Part shown: in pieces, positions 49,006 to 60,784 of the stretch
Layout of the letters: the number at the start of each line of letters is the position of its first letter
Numbering within the stretch: position 1 is the first letter of the stretch
Source of the DNA: Vespula vulgaris
Lineage: Eukaryota > Arthropoda > Insecta > Hymenoptera > Vespidae
DNA: 64,000 bases
Reading direction: 5' to 3'
Assembly: GCF_905475345.1 (NCBI RefSeq)
Contig: NC_066597.1
Span: 3,015,001 to 3,079,000, forward strand
Notes under the pieces: generated by a model
What the model was told of the DNA's origin: nothing
What the model saw: the letters and a program-made list of their open reading frames with translations, nothing else
Databases searched by the model: none
Translations under genes and position numbers: made by a program

Positions 49006-49112
49006 TAATAATAATAATAATAAAGACAAACAAACAAACAAACAAACAAACAAGCAAGCAAACAAACAATTAAACGAACAAACAAATAAGCAAGCAAGCG
49101 AACGAACGAACG
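49006..49112. repeat. (AAT)n-(AAAC)n-(AAGC/AACG)n array
   Basis: Successive related 3-4 bp units over about 100 bp. Confidence 0.95.
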
Positions 49113-49484
49113 AACAAAAAAGGAGAAAGAGAGACAACTTGGACTCTTCTTTTTTATTACTGCTACGAGTCCTTGCGTCTTGCAAAAACGTATCGATAGA
49201 TCGAATAGATGAAAAAATAAGAAGGGGAAAAAGACGAAAAGGAAAAAACGTATGTTAGTAAAAGATCGAACGGAAAGAAGATACGATAAATAATTGTAAA
49301 AGATTAGTAACAAACAATTGTAATTGTCGCGTTAATAATAATTAGTATTATTAATTATTCATTATTATTATTATCATCATTACTACTATTACTATTACTA
49401 TTATAAACTACGTCGTTTCAATTAACGTACGAGGGAATCGCACGTCTCGCGCACAACTTTCTATATCTGTCTCTCTTTCTTTCT

Positions 49485-49494
<10 letters not shown>

Positions 49495-49531
<37 letters not shown>
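49495..49531. repeat. (CT)n microsatellite
   Basis: About 18 CT units in a long CT-rich neighbourhood. Confidence 0.95.
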
Positions 49532-49534
<3 letters not shown>

Positions 49535-50560
49535 CGTCTATCTATCTGTCTTTCTCTATTTCTCTATTTCTCTATTTCTCTCTCTCTCTCTCTCCTTTTC
49601 ATTCTCGCTCTCTGCGATCAAATTTTCGAACTTTGTCTCTCTTTCTTTTTCTCTTTTAAAGATCTCTTTCGCAACACAAGGGCATTCGTAAATTTTTCTA
49701 GTTGTTTGTTTACTTTTTTTTTCTATTTCTCTTTCTTCCTTTTTTCATCTGTTCGTATATATCCTTCGTAAATTACACAAACGAGCGAACGATCGTTTCT
49801 CTCTCTCTCTCTCGTATCCTCGCGCGTTTTTTCTCCCTCTAATCTCTCTCCTGAATTAATATATCGATAACAATGTACATAATATATTTAATAACATAAC
49901 GACAATCATCGTTTGAAATAATCGATAATCTCCAACGGATTATCTTTTTCCGATTTACGATTTGAGAAAAAGAAAAGAAAAGAAAAAGAGAAAAGGAATA
50001 TCTTCTTCTCTCGTTCGAGTTAAATGGACGCGCGAGCGTTCGTCTGTTCGTAAAAAAAAAAGGATTTTAAAGAAGGAAGAAGTTTTTAAAGGATCTCGAT
50101 AAGGATATACATATATTATATATATATATAATATAATATAATATTCTCGATGGTTGTGCGAGCGCGTATGTAATTTTTCCTTCTCTCTTTATATATTTCT
50201 TTGGGCGTGTTTTTGTGGATCTATAGTTAAGTAATGCGAGAGATCATCTACTCTTCATCGTCCGGACGACTGAGTAAACGTTATTTGTAAACACGTGGAA
50301 ATAAAAGGAGAAACAGAGATATAATATTAAAGGAAGAGGGAAGAGAAGAAGGAAAAGAAACAGACAGAGAAAGAGAGGGAGAAAGAGGAAAAGAAAAACA
50401 AAGAGAAAGAAAGAAAGAGAAAGAGAAAGAGAGAGAGAAAGAGAAGAGGTCTCGTGGTCCTTATTCCTCGTTCAAGGACAGCGATCGATCAGTAATCTCC
50501 GAGATAAGAGTTAGTAAGGAAGAAAAAGACAAAGACAAAGAGAAGAAAAGAAACAAATAA

Positions 50561-51571
50561 ACAAACGAACGAAGAGAAAAGAAAAAGGAGATAGAGAGTA
50601 GAGATCGCGAGAAAGAAGAAAAACGTGTAGAGAAGAAAAAAGAAAACACGACGTCGGGTCCGACGTCGGCGAGGATAAGTAAGAAGGTTAGTCGTATCAC
50701 AACGGAGACTCGATCGAGAGTACAGCCGCTGGAACGTGCTGCCTGGTGGAACTTGGAGGGCAAGATTCTACGGAGGGTCGGACTACGCTCGGCCGCTCGT
50801 GGCGGCGGCGTCCTCCTTTACCCTCCTCCGGGTCAGCAACACCAGCAGCAGCAGCATCATCATCATCATCATCATCATCATCAGCAACAGCAACAGCAAT
50901 TGCAGCAGCAGCAGCAACAGCAGCAACATCACCATCATCAACAACAACAACAGCAACACCAGCATCAACATCAACAACAACAACATCATTATTATCAACG
51001 TAAAGCAGCAGCGACGGCAGCAGCAGCAGCAGCAGCGGCAGCAGCAGCGGCAGCAGCAACAGCGTCTTGGCTCGGCGAGGTGATCGACGTAGACGAGACA
51101 CGTTCCTCCATCACCACGTATTTTCATTCGTATCCGTTTGTCCCGGGTGGTGCGGTGCCCCTGCCCCCGCCCCTGATCAACAGCATAAACAACGCGGCGG
51201 CAGCAGCGGTCACCCCGGGACTCGTAGGACACCTATTCGCTGCGGGACAACAAACTTGCAATATCGCTTGCACTTGCAATCGTAGTATCGTTGCCAATTG
51301 CAATCCTCATCATCAGCAGCAACAGCAGCAGCATCATCATCATCAACATCATCAACATCATCAACAACAGCAACAACAACAGCAACAGCACCAACAGCAG
51401 CAGCAACAGCATCATCATCATCAACAGCAACAACATCACCACCACCACCATCAACAGCAACAACATCATCACCAGCATCATCACCATCATCAACAGCAAC
51501 AGCATCATCGTAATCTCGCCACCACGGCTGCCGTTCTTCTGCAGCCGATCGAGCACATCAAGGACACCATG
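50561..51571 (+). CDS. Low-complexity (Gln/His/Ala) open exon, AUG-less until its last codon
   Basis: A 337-codon open frame runs from the stop at 50558-50560 to a donor, ATG|GTGAGAG, at 51572 (phase 0). Counting from TTG at 50753 (273 codons): residues 1-27 are basic/hydrophobic, 28-84 are Gln/His runs, about 85-104 poly-Ala and about 105-185 a unique linker (includes SWLGEVIDVDET and a Cys-rich CNIACTCNRSIVANC). About 186-252 is a second His/Gln tract, and the tail ends LLQPIEHIKDTM. Such tracts are typical of insect transcriptional or RNA-regulatory proteins. No DNA-binding domain is present, and I cannot name the gene. The frame contains no ATG before the codon at 51569. No polypyrimidine acceptor is visible just upstream. 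It may therefore be a first exon using a non-AUG start (TTG at 50753 has A at -3 and G at +4), or an open 5' leader ending in the true start codon. Confidence 0.55.
50840..51060 (+). repeat. Coding CAG/CAT/CAA then GCA triplet tract
   Basis: Interrupted CAG/CAA (Gln), CAT/CAC (His) and GCA/GCG (Ala) codons. Mixed synonymous codons indicate that the amino-acid run is kept while the DNA repeat is broken up, more consistent with coding than with a naked microsatellite. Confidence 0.9.
51305..51515 (+). repeat. Second CAT/CAG/CAA tract in the same exon
   Basis: About 70 codons almost purely His and Gln, in alternating CAT/CAC and CAG/CAA runs. Confidence 0.9.
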
Positions 51572-51577
51572 GTGAGA
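51572..51577 (+). promoter_or_regulatory. 5' splice site of the low-complexity exon
   Basis: GTGAGA directly after ACCATG. Read-through would give a Phe/Ile-rich intron-like tail ending at the TGA at 51740. Confidence 0.55.
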
Positions 51578-51949
51578 GTGCTAATCGTAATAACGATCGT
51601 TAGTCCTTTGTTCTTCTTCTTCTTTTCCTTCTTCTTCCGCTTCCGACGTACTTACAAAACGCGTTCCTTCGCATCAAAAAATATATATTTATTTTTTATC
51701 TCGTACGTATATCTCTTCGGAGACGAAAATTCGCGAAAATGACGACGTACGTGCATATGTCCGTACATATTCAATGTAACTATATCCGTACTTACGTATT
51801 TACATATCTAGAGCTTCTCTCCAATGGGACCAACTAACAAGAATTTTTACCACTGGGATTATTTCGAATTCTCGATAACTGTCCCTATTGACTATATATA
51901 TATATATTTTCCACGAATATAAGACAGATCGACGGATACGTGCATAGAC

Positions 51950-51979
51950 AGATAGATAGATAGATAGATAGATAGATAA
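51950..51979. repeat. (GATA)n array
   Basis: About 7 GATA units. Confidence 0.95.
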
Positions 51980-52979
51980 AAAGAGAGAAAGAGAGAGAAA
52001 AAAAAGAGAAAACGAGAAGGACGAGTCTTGGTATGAATTACTTCCTGCGTTTGCCATGTAAACAGAGGGGAGGGTTGTTACATACCGAAAACTCAAGCTG
52101 GTGTGAATTCTCACTCTACATTTGTTCTCTCTCTCTCTCTCTCTACTTTCTATCCCATCTATCCATCCCTCTTTCTTTCTCTAACCAAAATGCAGCTTCA
52201 GCCAATCTTTACTGTTAGCAAACGGCGTGTAACTGAGGACCGAACTTTAAATTTCAGCCTGTCTCTGTCGAGACGTCCTCTTTAATCCTTCGATCGTCAG
52301 GTGTCGAGAAATTCTCTCTTCCCCTCTCTTTTCTCTCTCTCTCTCTCTCTCTCTCACATTCTCTTTTCCACGTAGACGAAGAACGAGAGAAAGAGAGAGA
52401 GAGAGTTCACAATCGTGATCGTGGTATGCCACGCCATCAGGAATCCTGAACAAACGTGCGTTCTCTTCCACTCGATCGGATGATCTCGTTTCACATCCTA
52501 CACACGCCGTTCTACCGCGTGAGAACCTAATTTTCTCTTATCTGTCTCTCTCTCTCTCTCTCTCTTTCTAGTTTAGTTGCGATCTATCTCTATGCGATCG
52601 TTGACTCGATCGAAAGCACGTACAACGAAAGAATCACATTAACTATCTCGTTTTCTTTTCTTTCATCTTCTTCTTCTTCTACTTTTTCTTTTATTTCTTT
52701 TTATTTCTATTTTTTTTTCTTTTTTTTTTTTTTTTTTAATCTTAACACACCATTCCAAGAATTTTGATATCTCTGTTTCGTGATGGTAACTAACGAGGAA
52801 ATTTTTAGGAAACTCGAGGTCCCCTTTCACACGTTTTCAAACGGGCAAATTCGGATCTTATCTTACGTCCCTTTTCCCTCCTCTTATTCATCATCTTCTT
52901 CATCTTCTTCATCTTCTTATTCGTGAGAAGCTTACGTCGTGCTCGAAAAGTTGGGGAGACGAACGGTCGTTACCTTCTG

Positions 52980-53010
<31 letters not shown>

Positions 53011-53167
53011 CTCTCTCTCCTATATATGTATATATATATCTTCTCTGTCTATCTTGGATGCATGAAATGCATCGTTGCCGGAAAGATTTACGTTCGCTCT
53101 AAATACGCATATAAAACGTGATTTCACGATACTTACATGGTTCCTAACTTTGATCAACACTATCCAT

Positions 53168-53198
53168 AGTTTTTTATTTATTTATTTATTTATTTATC
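53168..53198. repeat. (TTTA)n array
   Basis: About 7 TTTA units. Confidence 0.9.
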
Positions 53199-53974
53199 GT
53201 CGGCTGTTCTCATCGAATTCGATAGCTTTAAAAAATTGTCGAAGAAGCTAGCACTTATACGATTATATCGTATTTGTTCCGTTTCTTTTCGCGTTTATTA
53301 AATATGTTCACATCGGAATATATAAAGAATCCATTAAGGATCGCTATTATTGAGAATTAGTTAAGAGAGAAAACGATATAGTTTGCTAATTTTGCGTGAT
53401 ACGATAAAATTCCGTTTTATGAAGGAAAGTGAGAGAATGAATAAGTGTATGTGTGTGTGAAAGAGAAAAGGACTTCGAAGATCCTATTCAGTGCGTTCGT
53501 CTATCCCGTTTTACTTCTCGGAAATGTAGCAACACCTCGTTTCGTTCGTCCGACACGTAGCTATCCGTCGGTTTAGAGTTAATTAAAATCGAGTGCTGTC
53601 GGTGGTTCAACCACGTCGAGGGATAATGATCGGTCGTTTTAGTTGCTTTCGAAAGTTCGTGCTCGAATCTACGCGACGCGTAACCTCCCTTCTGCGTAAA
53701 CTCTCTTTCTCTCTTTCTCTCTTTCTCTTTCTCTTTCTCTTTCTCTTTCTCTTTCTCTGCTCCACCTTTTACTCTAATCCTTTTTCCTCCCTCTTTCTCA
53801 CTTATTCGTAGATCGAAATATATAACGTTGTAATCGTCATTTTCCTACTCGTAAAACTCTAAACTCTAAATTCTAAACTTTAAGCTTTTAAGATCAGAAA
53901 TTTTTATTGATTTATTTCTACATTGAAAAGTAGTGATATACAAGATATCGTTCGTGTTTAAATCTATGAGAAAC

Positions 53975-53977
53975 GAA

Positions 53978-54004
<27 letters not shown>
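53975..54004. repeat. (TA)n microsatellite
   Basis: About 15 TA units. Confidence 0.9.
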
Positions 54005-54009
<5 letters not shown>

Positions 54010-54299
54010 AATTTATTAATAAATTAGATATAATTATAATCGACATTCAAACTAGCTGTCAAGACAGATAAAGATTATGTTTTATTAAATCATACATATG
54101 AATTTTTATTAATCAGAGAGTTAGTTTTTTATGAATCAATTAGAAAAGAAAATAATTAATCCAGATAGAATTTTTAGAGAACGTTCCTTTCTTACAATAC
54201 AAACATACATACATACATATATATACATATATTTATTGTAAGAAATATATATTTCATACGTTTATCACAGAAAGTACACAGACATAATAGGTTTGCTCG

Positions 54300-54475
54300 T
54301 TGAGAAAGTTGTGCATAGTAGGTGGTTCACCGCGACGAGTTTGAATTACGTTGAAGGAACCTATGCCAGTAGTTTGTCCTTCAACCGCATGAGCTCGACA
54401 ATCGCATGACCCTTTGCACGCTCCTGTTGCTCCTTTGGCCTCTTGAGACTAACACCATTACTAACCACTACTATC
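54300..54475. promoter_or_regulatory. Unique island with a nuclear-receptor-like half site
   Basis: Higher-complexity DNA containing tgaccctttgcac at 54407-54419. Its complement, AAAGGGTCA, resembles an extended nuclear-receptor half site. Neighbouring ctcctttggcctcttgag gives further GC-rich context. Function is inferred. Confidence 0.25.
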
Positions 54476-55501
54476 ACCATGACCATCACCATTCTCATCG
54501 TCTCTTCCTTGTCGTAGCATAATCGTTCCTAGCTATTGGCATAATCGTTAGAACTCTCTCTATCTATCTATCCATCTATCATTTTATCTCTCTCTCTCTC
54601 TCTCTCTCTCTCCATCTATCTATCTAATCTATCTATTCGTCCATCCATCTATCTCTTTATCTCTATTTCTCTATCTCTATCTCTGTTTCACTTTACATTG
54701 TTCAAGATCTTCTCTCTGTCACCAAAATTTCCCGCATGCAACTTCTACCTAACTGATCTTAATTACCAGCAGGAAATCTAGAACAGAGACGTGAGCTACT
54801 ACTCGTACTACTCGTCATAGTCTCTTCGCGTCGTTTATCTTGTGCCTAATTTCTTGTATAATCTTGTAAGATAGATTTAAACGATCGAGTTTCGTATCTT
54901 GATTTATGATAGAAAAAGAAGGACCAAAGAAAACAATGCGTTCGAAATTACATATACGAAATCAACAACGTTTCATCCGTCCAACTACGAAATCAAACTA
55001 ATTTTACAAATATACGTGTAGATGATTTAATTGTAATTAGTATACGTTCAAAATTATTATCACTTGAACATTTCTATTTTTATCAACAAACAAACAATTA
55101 TTTTTCTTCGTAGAGAACTTCTCCTTTTTTCTTTTCTTTTTTTTTTTCTTTTTCTTCTTCATTATATCTTAATATAAACATTTTCTAATTTATTTCGTTG
55201 GAACGATTTAGGGAAAAGAAAAAGAGAAAGAATAAGAAACGAGTTTGATAACAATGGCAAATAAGAAAGCGATGATTTTTACGAATAGATGTTATCGACT
55301 TATTTCACGAAAGGACATGCTCGACATGTTTCTCCTTATGATTTTTAGAAACGATAAGAAGATTCATGCAATTCTCTCTACCAGGACCATCTTGTACCAA
55401 CCCCTATCTCTGTAGATATTGCCCCCTCCTCGTGTTCTTCTGACATGGAAATGATGCGGCTGCAGTCAAGTACAAAGTCGTGCTTCCTTCTCTCGCTTAA
55501 A

Positions 55502-55503
<2 letters not shown>

Positions 55504-55540
<37 letters not shown>
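55504..55540. repeat. (TA)n microsatellite
   Basis: About 18 TA units, followed by a TA/GTAT/TGTA-rich stretch at 55704-55890. Confidence 0.95.
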
Positions 55541-56016
55541 CTTCTTCGTTGAATTTCGTCTATCTCGATTTTGCGGGTTCGCTTATAGAAAAATTGCGAA
55601 GGAGGTAAGACGTAATCGAAGTAACCGTCGGTTCCGTCTCTGTCGCGCTGTACCAACGAGGAAAGCTTTTTTCCTTGAGAAAAGGAATATATACCCAATG
55701 ATTATATATATGTATATATATATATATATATATGAATGTATGTATGTATGTATGTATATATGTTGTATATATATATGTATATCTATACACACATACGTAT
55801 ACTTTATGTGTATAAGTGTATATATTACATGTATATTCGTGTATAATGTGTATACTTATGTGTATATACATACATCCATACATATATATATATGTGTAGA
55901 GAATCTTATTCCACACCCTTTTTATCCACATTACATACCTACTTTCGATCTCATTTTCAAGGATCGCCTTCCATCTCGTCTAACCTTCAAGAACAATTCT
56001 TTCGCGAGAGAAAACC

Positions 56017-56017
<1 letters not shown>

Positions 56018-56077
<60 letters not shown>
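56018..56077. repeat. (GA)n microsatellite
   Basis: About 28 GA units, with a second (GA)n tract of about 23 units at 56211-56257. Confidence 0.95.
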
Positions 56078-56080
<3 letters not shown>

Positions 56081-56205
56081 ATATATATGGGGTGATCTTC
56101 GAGACGGTAAAACTAAAAAGAGAAAAAGAGAAGAAAAAACCATGTGCATGTGGGTGTATATAAATGGAATGTATGAATGAATATATGTGTAGTGAGTCTA
56201 AGTCT

Positions 56206-56263
<58 letters not shown>

Positions 56264-56430
56264 AGAGAGAAAGAGAGAGACAGACAGAGAGATAGTGAAG
56301 TGGAAATGGTATCGTAATGCAGTATTGTAGAGACGTGCCTTCAGGCTCGAGAGCTAGTGAGATATAGCTGTGCCATCGTACAGTACAGTTATGTACGCGT
56401 GAAAATGCAAAAGAAACGAGAAAAGAAGGA

Positions 56431-56465
56431 AAAGTAAGTAAGTACTTACTTACTTACTTACTTAA

Positions 56466-56508
<43 letters not shown>

Positions 56509-56509
56509 T
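56431..56509. repeat. (AAGT)n-(ACTT)n self-complementary tetramer array
   Basis: Three AAGT units meet about 16 ACTT units at a central agtact. The two parts are complementary, so a hairpin can form. Each unit contains GTAAGT, the perfect 5' splice-site consensus, on one strand: about 2 copies on + and about 15 on -. Confidence 0.95.
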
Positions 56510-57495
56510 TTCGGTTTGCATCGTGTACCTACGATGACTACGAACAGGATTAGAATTTTATTCGGAATTATCGATTCCTTTTGACTATTCCGAAACTATA
56601 GTTATCGTTGAGTGTGCGAGTATAGTGAGTGTTTTTGTGTGTAGTTTTTCTCTTTTCTTTCATTTATCTGTTTATTTTTTTACTTAATTTTTTTTTTTTT
56701 AATGATTTCTTTTTGTCTTTGGATCTCTCGAAATTTCAAATATTCGATTCATTCATAAATATAGATTTATTACAACATGTTATTATCTACCAATATCAAT
56801 AGTTTTTATCTACATAGCGTAAAGAATATTATTTCTTTTCTTTTTTTTTTGGTTTACTTTATTTTGTACATATTTTACATTGCAAGAAGCATTTCGATAT
56901 AGTTCAACGATGAATATAGAAAAGTAGTATCGTACTACTTGTACGTAACTCGAAAGTATGTCAAAGTTAAGGGAAGTATGCAAGTATATTACACGGTTCT
57001 ATAGCTAGTAACTACAGGTATATTTTCGTTTTCCTCCTTTCCCCACCCCCATCATCCCCATCTTCACCCTCCATCCATCTGCTCTCTTATTCTATATACT
57101 TTCTTCTAAGTTTTCATCGTTTCGCTAACATTCTCTAACAAAGTCAAATCATATCGATCATCATCGTACGGATTTTCTCCTTGTTCTTAAAAAAAAAAAT
57201 GTGTGATTATTAAAGATATTTTGTATTGGATTAATGAGTCATGTGGTACGATTATAGCGATTATTTATAAATTCACGAACTCGTAAATTTTAAATTCCCG
57301 AAGGAACGAGCGAACCAGTCAGCCAGCCAACATGAATGTTAAAAAAGAACTAGGATCGAAACAGGATAGTTCGAGAGAAGATAGTCTTTTCGTGCTTGGA
57401 ATATCAAAGTCTAGTTTATAACCAACGCTATCGAGAAACAATGCCTTTTTCGTGACGCCCTAGACGAAATTTCACTCTTCTCTTTTTTCTTTCTC

Positions 57496-57532
57496 TGTCT
57501 GTCTATCTATCTGTCTGTCTGTCTGTCTGTCT
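57496..57532. repeat. (CTGT)n array
   Basis: About 9 CTGT/CTAT units. Confidence 0.9.
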
Positions 57533-58534
57533 ATTTGTTCGTACGTCCAGTACGTCTTTTTATGTCTACGATAAATGTGTCGGATGTGTTGCTCTTCGAA
57601 AGAAAAAAAAAACGGGAATGTTTTAGGACGAATTCTCAATTTTATATTTACCATTATAATTTCTAATCTTTTTTCTCTCTTTTATTTATTTATTTATTTA
57701 TTTATGTAAACTGCGAGTATTAATTTTATAACGTGTTACAGTCAGTATGTGTTTGCTAACAAATTGAAAAAAGGAAAAGAATAATGATTCGAAAATTAAT
57801 CGTTTAAGTTTGAATCGTATTTAACGTTTCATTTTCATTTGACTTCATGAATAATTCCATTGAACGTGTATAGTCATTATTTTCAATAACGATTTCGAAC
57901 AAAAATTGAATTCGTCGTTAAGATTAAATCGTAGTTGCTGTATCTCTTGTTTTTCCTCTTTTTATCTCTCTTTTTTTTTCCTTGATATTTCATGAATAAT
58001 TCTATCCCAACGTACGATCATTATATAACATTTACAATATGAAAATTGTGTAATTTCGAAAAGGAAAAGAAAAAGAAAGACAAAGAAAAGAAAAGAAAAG
58101 AAAAGAATCGAGTTCGTCGTTATCAAGATAAAATTATAATTAATGATCTTTTTCTTTTCCTTTTTTTTTTGTTATTCGAAATAAGAAAATAATTCCATAA
58201 TAACTATTTGTAGTTCTTCCACTAAAAAAAAAAAAATAGGAAAGAAAAAACAGAAAGAGAGAGAGAGAGTAGTATCGACAATGGAAACAAATTCTTTTCG
58301 CTTGATCAAGTCGAACAAGAGATTTTGACTAGACTTTCGATAAAGAAATCGGGTAGAACAGGTAGAGTGGTCCAGACGATGTTAAGAAATGGCAAAGACA
58401 GAAACATAGGTGGAAGTAAGATAGAGAGAAAGAAAGAATGAGTGTGTGTGTGTGAGAGAGAGAAAGAATGAAACAGTGGTGAGGGAAAAAGAGAAAGAGA
58501 AAGAGAAAGAGAGAGAGAGAGAGGGACTCGAGGT

Positions 58535-58650
58535 GAATTTTCCAACGATTCGAGCGAGCCTCGGGGCCATCGGTTGTGTCGTTTCCCGGCCTGGAAGTGT
58601 ACTCCAGCTCCATCCTCTTATGTATAGTGCAGGCAAAGTAACGTTAGGGG
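58535..58650. promoter_or_regulatory. GC-rich unique island
   Basis: Non-repetitive sequence of high GC content, open on +, but with no acceptor or donor at its edges. It merges into GA tracts upstream. Possibly conserved noncoding DNA. Confidence 0.2.
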
Positions 58651-59075
58651 GTGAGGAGGAGGGTGAAAGGGGTGGAGGTACCTATTGCGGCGGCATAGTA
58701 AATGGTAAAGGAGACCCCGAGAATGTACAATGTACATACATACGTGTACGCTCGGTTTCGTCGCAACATGGCTATGGAAGAACGTGAAAGAGAGAGAGAG
58801 AGAGAGAGAGAAAGTGAGAGAAAGAGGGGAGGGGGTAAAAGGGTGAGAAACAGTATGAATCCTCTATGGCAGAAACGAGAAAGAATTTTCGTCGAATTAT
58901 TTCCTCGCTTCCTCTTGTTTTTCACTTTTGAAAATGGATCATTCGAGATAGACGTCGTAAATTTTTCTCCTCGTCAGAACTCCTATTACTTTGATAATTA
59001 TTAATTTTTTTTTCTATTTTTTTTTCTCTATTCTTTCTATTCTGTCTTTCCTTTTTCTCTCATTTTTATTTTATT

Positions 59076-59112
59076 TCGTTTTATTTTATTTTATTTTATT
59101 TTATTTTATTTT
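59076..59112. repeat. (TTTTA)n array
   Basis: About 7 units of a T-rich pentamer. Confidence 0.9.
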
Positions 59113-59879
59113 TTTTTGGTATTATTTGTAAGCATACGCCAACGATTATGTATCATTGTCGTTGTTGTTTTTAAATATCGAATGATACGTACGATTAAAT
59201 GATAAATATTGATGACAATTTGAGACTCGTTAAAAGATCTGGATGTAATCATCGTTCGATAACATTTATGTAGATCTGTTTATTTCTTCAAAAATTAATC
59301 GGATTTATATGAAAGAGTTTTACGGATATCGTTCAATTTTATTAATAACCAATGACATACTCTCGCGCGTAGTAAGTTAGTAAGTTTCTAACACGAAAAG
59401 ATATAACGATTAATATCAAAACTTATCTTAATGAAGTACACGTTTATTAATATTCCAAATTAATTGGAACGTCGACTGATGATGAATTATCATATCGATC
59501 AATAAAATTTTATCAGAACTCAGAGTATAGATCGTTTGGGTAGGAGACATCGTCGTTTCTTAATTATTAATAATAATTATAAAAGGATGAAAATTTTGAT
59601 TAAAAAAAAAAAGAAAAAAAAAGAGAGAGAGAGAGAGAAAAAATAAGAGAAATAGAAAAAGAATAAACGAGTCTCTTCCAAAGGGACACACGAAGGTATC
59701 GCTCCAATAGAGAAATACGATGATTTAGGTGAATCCATAAGACGAGACGACCACTTTCTAGATCCATTATTGAAGGTGTAGGAAGCGTAAGTTGGTACGA
59801 GTGTATGAGTGTAAAGAGAGAAAGAGAAAGATGGATAGAAAATGAGAGAGAGATAGAGAGAGGGACGAAAAGCGAAGGG

Positions 59880-60080
59880 TGGTTTACACCGATGGTGTCT
59901 GAGGATAAGGTAGCGGACGTATTAGGTAATTGTGGGGCCGAGTTCCGAAGGTAAGGGGTGATTTATATTGCTGGCACGTGACGCCGCCGAGAAATTATCG
60001 TTAGCCACCTTACCGCGCATTCTCAACCCCCCTCTTCACCCTCGGCAACAACCCTCCTTTCAACTTCCTATCACGCTTCT
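59880..60080. promoter_or_regulatory. Unique GC-rich island with an E-box
   Basis: Contains cacgtg at 59975-59980 followed by acgccgccg. There is no splice pair and no long frame of normal composition. Possibly regulatory. Confidence 0.25.
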
Positions 60081-60182
60081 CGTCTTCGTCCGACGTCTTC
60101 TACGTTCCTTGTTTCGGTCGTTAGTGACTTATTTTCCTTTGCTCCTAGCTCCTTAATTACGTTCTATTGTCTTTGTTTCTTT

Positions 60183-60232
60183 ATTATTATCATCGTTATT
60201 ATTATTATTATTATTATTGTTGTTGTTGTTAT
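60183..60232. repeat. (ATT)n(GTT)n array
   Basis: ATT triplets grade into GTT triplets. Confidence 0.9.
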
Positions 60233-60607
60233 CGTCGTTGTTTATTATCTATTATCTTCTTTACTTTTTTGTCTCGTTTTCTTTTCTTGTCTTTTGTTGT
60301 TCTTTATGTTTTATTCATTTTCTTGTTCCTTTCTCCTGTTCGTTCGTCCTTTCGTCTTTTCTTTTTCTTCTTCTTCTTCTTTTTTATTTTTTATTTTTTT
60401 CGTTTCTTTCTTTTTTTGTTATTACTATCGTTCGATTGGCAGGGAAAATTTGATAAGAAGAAATGTTATCTTTCGTTGGATGAAATCGTAAATTTTGATC
60501 GTTTTTTATGCAACATGAATCGATCTAAGAACGTATCATTTTTATGATTGGGTTTAGTATTTTCTTTGAGTATTGTTTACTTTGAATTATTGTTTCGTAG
60601 TTTCTTA

Positions 60608-60639
<32 letters not shown>

Positions 60640-60753
60640 TTTTTTATTAGATTGTCCGATCGATCATTTAGAAAAAGTTTAATAATAAGAAGGGATTGTC
60701 CTCCGATCATCGTTATTTTCACGCGATCGTAAGAATTCAATCGAATTATCATC

Positions 60754-60756
<3 letters not shown>

Positions 60757-60784
<28 letters not shown>
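60757..60784. repeat. (TA)n microsatellite
   Basis: About 13 TA units. Confidence 0.9.

Larger units (their letters stand above)
42338..50560. other. Spacer with CpG-rich and CT-rich part, possible promoter and leader
   Basis: No coding exon is supported here. From about 44.2 kb the sequence becomes locally CpG-rich (44.20-44.65, 45.55-45.80, 46.08-46.25, 48.28-48.36, 48.85-48.95 kb), then dense in CT/CTT/TCTA tracts up to the open frame at 50561. No good acceptor precedes that open frame. Part of this stretch may therefore be the promoter and long untranslated leader of an internal first exon. Inference only. Confidence 0.35.

Noticed and set aside
50736..51083. Alternative + frames reading Ser/Ile or Ala/Ser/Thr runs through the same triplets
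   Set aside because: They close before or within the unique linker, whereas the chosen frame stays open to the donor.
50783..51556. Minus-strand Leu/Met-rich frames opposite the Gln/His exon
   Set aside because: Antisense translations of CAG/CAT triplets. The + frame has the better linker composition and a donor.
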